A DNA stretch of 64,000 nucleotides from CAVVPY01 sp963750295. GTDB lineage: Bacteria; Actinomycetota; Actinomycetes; Mycobacteriales; Jatrophihabitantaceae. Position numbers and translations under genes: made by a program. The stretch covers positions 2,542,001-2,606,000 of the forward strand of contig CAVVPY010000001.1 of NCBI GenBank assembly GCA_963750295.1, in the 5' to 3' direction. Of the stretch, positions 58,804 through 64,000 are shown piece after piece. Positions within the stretch are counted from its first letter, which is position 1. Every line of letters begins with the position of its first letter. The notes below the pieces were generated by a model. It did no database searches and was not told the origin of the DNA. It saw only the letters and a program-made list of their open reading frames with translations.

Positions 58804-59925
58804 TCACCAGCCGAGCAACGTGGCCAGGCGCTCGCGGTGCACGCTGGCATCGCCGAAGAGCATTTCGTCGGTACGCGCGCGCCGGAAGTACAGGTGGGCG
58901 TCGTGCTCCCAGGTAAACCCCATCCCGCCGTGGATGTGCACGTTCTCGGTCGCCGCTTCGGTGTACGCGTCGCTGCACCAGACCTTCGCCAGCGCCGCGG
59001 CTTCGGCCAGGCGCGCCGGGTCGTCCTCGGCGAGAAGTGCGCGATCGATCGCCGAACGGCCCATCTCGACCAGGAGCAGCAGATCGGCCAGCTTGTGCTT
59101 GACCGCTTGGAAGCTGCCGATCGGCCGGCTGAACTGGTGGCGGATCTTCGCGTATTCGACGGCCATGTCCAGGCACGCCTTCGCGCCGCCCACCTGCTCG
59201 GCGGCGAGCACGACCAGTGCCCGATCGACGGCCGGTCCGACTGCGCCGGGACCGGCACCGTCATCGGTGAGCGGGGTGCCGACGGCCGCGGCGAATTGCA
59301 CGCTCGCCTGGCCGCGAGAAGCGTCCAGCGTGTCGAGCGCGCGCCGCTGCACTCCGTCGGCGTCGGCAGCGACGAGGAAGAGGTCGCAGCCTGCGGGCGT
59401 CTGGGCAGCCACCACGAAGTGGTCCGCGGCGGCGCCGTCGAGCACAAAATCGCTCGTGCCGCTCAGCAGCCACGACTCGCCGGTGGCGTCCGCAGTCACG
59501 GTGAGCCGATCGGGACGCCAGCAGCCTTCTGCGTCCAGGCCAGCGAACGCTCCCAGCTTCGTGCCACTGCACAGCTCGGCGAGCACGGCTGCAGCACGGT
59601 CGTGGCAGCGAGCCAGGATCTGCCCGACCACCACCGTCGAGGACAAGAACGGCACCGGCAGCAGCGTCCGCCCCAACTCTTGGGCGACAACGGTCAGCTC
59701 GGCGAGTCCACCGCCCACACCGCCGAGCTCCTCTGCGATGCCAAGCCCGGCCAGGCCCATGTCTCGGCCGAGCAAACGCCAGGCCGACGCGTCGATTCCC
59801 GAGCCGGCGTCGAGTTGCCTCCGGGCAGCCGCCGCCCCACCCGCCCCAGCAGCGAGATCGCGGACCGCCTCGTGCAGCGCTGTCAGTTCGGCTGCGCGCT
59901 CGGCCGCCACCTGGCTCGACGTCAC
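58804..59925 (-). CDS. Acyl-CoA dehydrogenase (beta-type, FadE27/29-like)
   Basis: A 373-aa ACAD of the shorter, often non-catalytic type. It has GLAGLGIAEELGG, weak FAD contacts in the middle (SGTSDFVLDGAAADHFVV), then QFSRPIGSFQAVKHKLADLLL and ENVHIHGGMGFTWEHDAHLY, which are well kept. The usual catalytic Glu region near the end is absent. This is typical of the partner subunit in heteromeric ACADs. GTG 59925 has GGAGGG upstream. It converges on the alpha-type ACAD with a 9-bp gap. Confidence 0.87.
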   Translation of the reverse strand: MTSSQVAAERAAELTALHEAVRDLAAGAGGAAAARRQLDAGSGIDASAWRLLGRDMGLAGLGIAEELGGVGGGLAELTVVAQELGRTLLPVPFLSSTVVVGQILARCHDRAAAVLAELCSGTKLGAFAGLDAEGCWRPDRLTVTADATGESWLLSGTSDFVLDGAAADHFVVAAQTPAGCDLFLVAADADGVQRRALDTLDASRGQASVQFAAAVGTPLTDDGAGPGAVGPAVDRALVVLAAEQVGGAKACLDMAVEYAKIRHQFSRPIGSFQAVKHKLADLLLLVEMGRSAIDRALLAEDDPARLAEAAALAKVWCSDAYTEAATENVHIHGGMGFTWEHDAHLYFRRARTDEMLFGDASVHRERLATLLGW

Positions 59926-59947
59926 CGCAACCCTCCGTCGAATCGGG

Positions 59948-60568
59948 TCATCCGGCGCGCTCGCTCACGAGGCGCTCCTCGCGCTGCTCGTCCTCCGCGC
60001 GGGTCAGGCCGAGCGTCAGGATCAACTGCTGGTGCAGGTGCATCCACACGGTGTGGTACGAGTCGATGAGCGGCGATGCGAGCCACGAATCCTCACCCTC
60101 CTCAAACTTGTCCAGAGCCTCCTGCAGCCGGGCCCGGTAGTCGGCAAGCCTCGGGTCCGCCGCACCGAGACGGCGAAGGATCGGGCCGATCGCCGCGTGC
60201 ACGTCGTCGAGTCGCTCGCGGACCCCGTCGTCGTACCCGGCGTCGCTGTGGTCGTTCGGGGTGCCGTCCGGACGCGTTTGCCAGGACGAGCAGACGTCAC
60301 GCAACCGGCGATTGATCGGCAGGAAGCCATCGAACAGATTGTCGATCTGCCGCTCCCTCTCGCTGCCCGGCGGCACGCGCAACAGCTCTCCCGCGGCCGT
60401 CGTACCCTGCGGTGTTGCCATCGTGATCGGACCCTTGACCATCGCGAGGCCCTGCTCGACCAGACGGGCCGTGGCCTCGTCCGGCTCGCCGCGGACCATT
60501 CCGCGGATGACGAGGGTCACCAGCGCCTGCTCGGCCGGATCGAAGTCTTCTGTTGGCGTCTCGGTCAC
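59948..60568 (-). CDS. Hypothetical protein, unrecognised
   Basis: A 206-aa soluble, mainly helical protein I do not recognise. It is acidic, with repeated Glu/Asp/Arg helices, a GPITMATPQGTTAAGELL loop, a Trp pair (SSWQTR, DSWLASP) and an amphipathic C-terminal helix (HTVWMHLHQQLILTLGL). There is no metal site, signal peptide or membrane segment. GTG 60568 has AAGGAG 8 bp upstream. It lies between TetR-2 and the beta-type ACAD, all leftward, with 22 bp to the ACAD, so a shared transcript is likely. A substrate-binding or helper role is possible but unsupported. Confidence 0.6.
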   Translation of the reverse strand: MTETPTEDFDPAEQALVTLVIRGMVRGEPDEATARLVEQGLAMVKGPITMATPQGTTAAGELLRVPPGSERERQIDNLFDGFLPINRRLRDVCSSWQTRPDGTPNDHSDAGYDDGVRERLDDVHAAIGPILRRLGAADPRLADYRARLQEALDKFEEGEDSWLASPLIDSYHTVWMHLHQQLILTLGLTRAEDEQREERLVSERAG

Positions 60569-60646
60569 CGCGGCCGCTCCTTGTGTGTACGTGGCCCTTG
60601 CGGGCGAATGGCAACGCCGCAATCCTTCGCCGAACTGTGGTCGCCG

Positions 60647-61228
60647 TCAAGAAACTACCCGAGCGGTCCGGCGCCGCAGCTCGGCGTCCAAGGTCCGTCT
60701 CAGCCGCTGCGGCGGCCACGCTTCCGGGTCGAACGTGGCCTGCATGCCGAGCCCCAGCACCGTCGCCAGCAGGGCGGCTGCGGTCACGGCACTGTTCGCT
60801 CCGCCAAGATTTTCCTCGTCGAGCACTCGGCGGATGTGCTGCCGCGCAGCGTCCAGCCGGGCGCGCTGCTCGAGCGCGAGTTCGTCATCGGTGGCTGCCG
60901 GGCCAAGGAAGGTGAACAGCAATCGCCAGTCCTTCTGGCGGTCCTCGTCCAGCGGCAGCAGGGCCTCGAGCGTGCGCGGCAACCGCCGCGACCTGCTCTC
61001 GGCCGCGGCTTGCAGGCGCGACGTCACCCGGTCCCCTACCTGCCGGTATGTGGCGAGAACGAGATCGTGCTTGTCGCTGAAGTAGTGACTGACCAGCGTC
61101 GTGCTGCATCCAGCCGCGGCGGCGATGCCCCGGTTGGTGGCCGCGGCCAGGCCGCCCTCGGCGATGAGGTCAGCCGCGATGGTCGCGACGTGACGCCGCC
61201 GCAGATCATGATCGGTACGCGCCGGCAC
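60647..61228 (-). CDS. TetR-family transcriptional regulator (TetR-2)
   Basis: A 193-aa regulator with HTH region NRGIAAAAGCSTTLVSHYF and SDKHDLV. It is a paralogue of TetR-1 at 11722 along its whole length (LLPLDEDRQKDWRLLFTF against LLPLDEHSRRDWRLFVAF; shared FDPExWxPQR). GTG 61228, giving MPARTDHDLRRR, lines up with the TetR-1 start; TTG 61234 is a less likely alternative. It diverges from the SDR-P450-alcohol dehydrogenase operon, which it probably controls. Confidence 0.88.
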   Translation of the reverse strand: MPARTDHDLRRRHVATIAADLIAEGGLAAATNRGIAAAAGCSTTLVSHYFSDKHDLVLATYRQVGDRVTSRLQAAAESRSRRLPRTLEALLPLDEDRQKDWRLLFTFLGPAATDDELALEQRARLDAARQHIRRVLDEENLGGANSAVTAAALLATVLGLGMQATFDPEAWPPQRLRRTLDAELRRRTARVVS

Positions 61229-61246
61229 CCACAAATGGTAGACGCT

Positions 61247-61288
61247 TACCGCACCAAGCGGTATACATCAACTGATACACATCATGTG
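61247..61288. promoter_or_regulatory. Candidate TetR-2 operators
   Basis: In the 79-bp divergent gap, TACCGC (61247-61252) and GCGGTA (61258-61263) form a 6-5-6 inverted repeat. CACAT-C-ATGTG (61278-61288) is a perfect 11-bp palindrome. Either or both could bind TetR-2. They differ from the palindrome before tetR-1. Confidence 0.35.
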
Positions 61289-61307
61289 ATGCAGATGAGG
61301 TGAACTC

Positions 61308-62078
61308 GTGGATCTCGGACTCACGGGCAAGAAGGCACTCGTCACCGGGGCGAGCCGCGGACTCGGCCGGGCCGTTGTCGAACGGCTCGTCGCCGAGGGC
61401 ATGCAGGTAGGAATCTGCGCCCGTGGCGCCGAAGCGGTGGACCTCGCGGTCAAGGAACTCGGCGCCGACGGCGCCGTCATCGGTGCCGCGGTCGACGCGA
61501 GCGACCACGGGGCGCTCGCGGCCTGGGTCGAGGAGTTCGGCGAACGCCTCGGCGGCATCGACGTGCTGGTCTCGAACGCCAGCGCGCTCGGCGGGATCCC
61601 GAAGTCGCCCGAGGGCTGGCGGCGCAACTTCGAGGTGGACGTCATGTCAGCGGTCACCGCGGTCGACGCCGCGTTGCCGTTCCTGCGGCGCAGCGAGACG
61701 GGCAGCATCGTGCAGATGGGCACCATCACCGCCGTCGAGTACCACCACTACCCCGGCGGCGGCCTCAGCTACGGACCGGTCAAGGCCGCTCTGATCAATT
61801 ACGTCGCGCAACTGGCGAAGGAACTGGGCTCCGACGGCATCCGGGCCAATGCGGTGTCCCCCGGCCCGATCTACCTCGATGGCGGGTCGTGGGACCGGAT
61901 TCGGCAGAACAAGCCCGAGTACTACCAGTCCAACCGGGACCGGCACCCGTCCGGCCGGTTCGGGACGCCGGCCGAGGTGGCCAATGTCGTCGCGTTCGTC
62001 GCGAGCCCGGCCGCATCGTGGATCACCGGCCAGAACCACGTCGTCGATGGCGGTTTCACCCTGCGGATCGGCTACTGA
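61308..62078 (+). CDS. Short-chain dehydrogenase/reductase
   Basis: A 256-aa SDR: TGASRGLG, SNASALGG in place of NNAG, catalytic YGPVK, and an extra loop with EYHHYPGGG before the Tyr. The strand that normally carries the catalytic Ser reads VQMGTITA, so Thr may stand in. It is the paralogue of the SDR at 52037. GTG 61308 is preceded by GAGGTGA. It is first in an operon with the P450 and the alcohol dehydrogenase. Confidence 0.86.
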   Translation: MDLGLTGKKALVTGASRGLGRAVVERLVAEGMQVGICARGAEAVDLAVKELGADGAVIGAAVDASDHGALAAWVEEFGERLGGIDVLVSNASALGGIPKSPEGWRRNFEVDVMSAVTAVDAALPFLRRSETGSIVQMGTITAVEYHHYPGGGLSYGPVKAALINYVAQLAKELGSDGIRANAVSPGPIYLDGGSWDRIRQNKPEYYQSNRDRHPSGRFGTPAEVANVVAFVASPAASWITGQNHVVDGGFTLRIGY

Positions 62079-62102
62079 TCGAGATCGAATGAGGAGAATC
62101 GC

Positions 62103-63374
62103 GTGACCCACACTGCTCCACCGGAACTCGACCTGTTCGGCGAGCGCTTTCTGGCCGATCCATCCGCCTGGTACGAACTGGCCCGTCGAGGCGAGCCGGT
62201 GCACTACGCGGCCAAGCACGATTGGTACGTGGTCACCGCGTCCGACCTGGTGCGCGAGGTGCTGCGCACGCCCGAGATCTATTCCTCGCGCGTGCACAAG
62301 CACACCCAGCCGCCCGCCGAGGTCGCCGACGAGGTCGCGGCGATCCGGGCGCAAGGTTGGCCGTACTACCCGGCCCTGGGCACCAACGACCCGCCCGACC
62401 ACACCCGGCTGCGCAAGCTGGTGCAGCGGGCCTTCACCGCGCGCACCATCGCCTGGATGCAGCCCCTGATCCGCGAGACGGCGGAGGAATTGGCCGCCGC
62501 GCTCCCCGACGGCACCGCGCTGGATTTTCTGCCGGCGTTCGCCGAACCGCTGCCGGTCTGGGCCATCTCGCGCGTGCTGGGCCTGCCCGACTCGCGGCGC
62601 GAGGACATCCGGCGGTGGTCGGTTGCGGCCACGGCGTCCATCGGCGGCATGCCCGACCCGCAGGCGTGGGTCGAGAACGAACGCGTGCTGTTGCACTACC
62701 AGCAGACGATGGCCGCCGAGATCGAACAGTTGCGACGCGAACCGCGCGACGGGCTGCTGAGCACGTTGGTCGAAGGCGCCGACCATCCAGGTGACGGCGA
62801 GTCGCCGTTGCCACTCGCCCAACTGCTGACCTTGATCCGCGAGTTGGTCGTCGCCGGCAACGAGACCAGCGGCAAGCTGATCCTCGACGTGGTGCGCCTG
62901 CTCGACGGCAAGCCGGACGAATGGGACCGCGTCCGCCAGGACCCGGCCCGGGCGACCGCGATCGTGGAAGAGGCGCTGCGCTGGGCCAGCCCGTCCCAGA
63001 CCGCGTTTCGGCGGACGACCCGCGACACCGAATTGGGCGGAGTGTCGATACCGGCCGGTGCCACGCTGGTCGTGTCGTTCGCGTCCGCCAACCGCGACGA
63101 GACGCAATACCGCGCGCCGGACCGGTTCGATCCCGACCGCGAGAAGCTGAACCAGCACCTGGCGTTCGGTCTGGGGATGCATGCGTGTGTGGGCAACCCG
63201 CTGGCCCGGATGGAGGCAGTGACGTCCGTCCAGGTCCTGGCCCAGCAACTCGAGGCGCTTCCGGTGCTCGACCCGGCGGGCCTGCGCTACAACGCCAGCT
63301 TCATGGTGCGCGGTCTGCAGGGGCTTCCCGTGCGCGTCACGCGCCGCGCGGCCGACGCGACGACCGGCGCATGA
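62103..63374 (+). CDS. Cytochrome P450
   Basis: A 423-aa soluble P450 of class-I bacterial type. The I-helix oxygen motif is VVAGNETSGK (Glu in the place often taken by AGxxT's Asp/Glu), the K-helix is EEALRW (ExxR), and the heme loop is FGLGMHACVGN with Cys at about 362. Before these are GTNDPPDHTRLRKLV and ARTIAWM, as in CYP families acting on terpenoids and steroids. No ferredoxin is adjacent. GTG 62103 has GAGGAG upstream. Its stop overlaps the next gene by 4 bp. Confidence 0.95.
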   Translation: MTHTAPPELDLFGERFLADPSAWYELARRGEPVHYAAKHDWYVVTASDLVREVLRTPEIYSSRVHKHTQPPAEVADEVAAIRAQGWPYYPALGTNDPPDHTRLRKLVQRAFTARTIAWMQPLIRETAEELAAALPDGTALDFLPAFAEPLPVWAISRVLGLPDSRREDIRRWSVAATASIGGMPDPQAWVENERVLLHYQQTMAAEIEQLRREPRDGLLSTLVEGADHPGDGESPLPLAQLLTLIRELVVAGNETSGKLILDVVRLLDGKPDEWDRVRQDPARATAIVEEALRWASPSQTAFRRTTRDTELGGVSIPAGATLVVSFASANRDETQYRAPDRFDPDREKLNQHLAFGLGMHACVGNPLARMEAVTSVQVLAQQLEALPVLDPAGLRYNASFMVRGLQGLPVRVTRRAADATTGA

Positions 63375-64000
63375 CGGCGACCACTACCCGCGCCGCGTTC
63401 ATCACCGGACCCGGCCGGCTCGAGCTCCGCGACATCGTCGAGCCGACGCCGGCCGGCACAGCCATCTCGGTATCGATCCTCCTGTGCGGGATCTGCGGCA
63501 CCGACCTCGACAGCTTCCGCAGCGGGTCGGTGCACAGCCCCGCCGTCTGCGGACACGAGTGGGTCGGAAGGGTCAGCGAGACGGGGCCGGACGTCGCAAC
63601 TGTTGCTCCGGGCGATCGCGTGGTCGTCGCGGTCCCGCCACCATGCGGGTGGTGCCCCGAGTGCGAGGCCGGGCTGCCGGACTTCTGCCGACACGTCGTC
63701 GAGGTGTCCCGGGGCCGGGACGGCGCCGCCCCGGCCCACGGCGCCTTCGCGCAACGCCTGGTCGTCGACGAGACCCGGGTAGTGCGTGCGCGGCCCGAGC
63801 TCAGTGATGTCGAGGCCGCCCAGGCCGAACCTGCCGCGGTGGCCTTCCACGGCATCCGCCGCGCCGGTATCGAGGTCGGCAACGTGGTGGTCGTCCAGGG
63901 CGGCGGCCCGATCGGCCTGCTGGCCGCCCAGTTCGCCCGGAGCGCCGGCGCGGGGACCGTGGTGGTCGTGGAACCGAATCCGGTACGGCGCGCCCAAGCC
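63371..64000 (+). CDS. Zinc-dependent alcohol dehydrogenase, cut by right edge
   Basis: The first 210 residues of a medium-chain dehydrogenase. The catalytic zinc site is CGICGTDLDSF with GHEWVGRV, the structural zinc site is CGWCPECEAGLPDFC, and the Rossmann loop VVVQGGGPIGLLAAQFA has begun when the window ends. Its ATG overlaps the P450 stop. It would oxidise the alcohol made by the P450 (inference). Confidence 0.9.
   Translation, partial: MTATTTRAAFITGPGRLELRDIVEPTPAGTAISVSILLCGICGTDLDSFRSGSVHSPAVCGHEWVGRVSETGPDVATVAPGDRVVVAVPPPCGWCPECEAGLPDFCRHVVEVSRGRDGAAPAHGAFAQRLVVDETRVVRARPELSDVEAAQAEPAAVAFHGIRRAGIEVGNVVVVQGGGPIGLLAAQFARSAGAGTVVVVEPNPVRRAQA

Noticed and set aside
58571..61303. 910-codon open frame on the + strand
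   Set aside because: It lies antisense to a clear ACAD, the 206-aa protein and TetR-2, shows low-complexity Ser/Arg/Ala composition and no family motif. It is a high-GC shadow.
61647..63248. 533-codon antisense frame over the SDR and P450 genes
   Set aside because: It crosses two genes with full catalytic motifs on the + strand; no similarity of its own.

Overview
This is a very GC-rich window with frequent GTG starts and many 4-bp ATGA/GTGA stop-start overlaps. It carries an LLM-class flavin enzyme of the F420 type, a KstD-like flavoprotein, TetR regulators and a soluble-type P450. Together these point to a catabolically versatile actinobacterium. There is no rRNA, tRNA or other marker gene, so the genus cannot be read from the sequence. 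I see no insertion sequence, integrase, CRISPR array or replication origin. About 95% of the window is coding, and most long antisense frames are artefacts of high GC.

Layout. (1) 1-3.8 kb: a PPDK-like gene cut by the left edge and an acyl-CoA/aryl-CoA ligase. (2) 3.9-12.3 kb: a SnoaL-like protein, an AttH/CrtC-like protein, an SDR, an ABM monooxygenase, an MBL-fold hydrolase, a PEP-utilising protein without ATP-grasp, another SDR, a small helical protein with a frameshifted APH-type kinase, and TetR-1. (3) 12.4-20.5 kb: a KstD-like flavoprotein, an SDR and a convergent TIM-barrel isomerase, then two Rieske oxygenases, each translationally coupled to a member of a small (~80 aa) unrecognised protein family. 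(4) 20.5-28.3 kb: LLM oxidoreductase; aldehyde dehydrogenase-SnoaL-PPOX-SDR operon; on the other strand, epimerase-fused kinase-SnoaL; a further SnoaL; a strong terminator. (5) 28.4-39.1 kb: a ribose-type ABC importer, a TIM-barrel isomerase, and a leftward operon of two Rieske oxygenases, an SDR, a second ATP-grasp-less PEP-utilising protein and another SDR. (6) 39.3-45.8 kb: histidine phosphatase, NIPSNAP-like protein, tyrosine phosphatase-like protein, three SDRs, and a VanA/VanB-type Rieske oxygenase with its reductase. (7) 45.9-50.3 kb: alcohol dehydrogenase and E2-E1beta-E1alpha of an acetoin-type 2-oxo acid dehydrogenase. (8) 50.4-53.6 kb: a tandem SDR-ThuA-SDR-ThuA array. (9) 53.7-64 kb: a steroid-side-chain-like module (MDR reductase, ACAD, DUF35, Ltp-type thiolase homologue, two more ACADs), an unknown protein, TetR-2, an SDR, a P450 and a Zn alcohol dehydrogenase cut by the right edge.

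How it may work together (inference). The region looks like a mosaic catabolic island. An ABC importer takes up a sugar-like or glycosylated compound. Oxygenases (five Rieske, one P450, LLM and ABM enzymes) and about 14 SDRs oxidise a ring-containing, possibly terpenoid or steroid-like skeleton. A CoA ligase, ACADs and a DUF35/Ltp pair then shorten side chains. Two kinase systems (small helical protein plus APH kinase, once split and once fused) could phosphorylate hydroxyacyl-CoA intermediates as in levulinate catabolism. Several modules occur twice: Rieske plus small protein, SDR plus convergent TIM barrel, SDR plus ThuA, ATP-grasp-less PEP-utilising protein, and TetR. This suggests growth by duplication of functional units.

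The observations most worth a second look are the Rieske-linked small protein family, the mirrored SDR/TIM-barrel pair with identical 16-bp 3' overlaps, the unusual PEP-utilising proteins, and a shared promoter signature.
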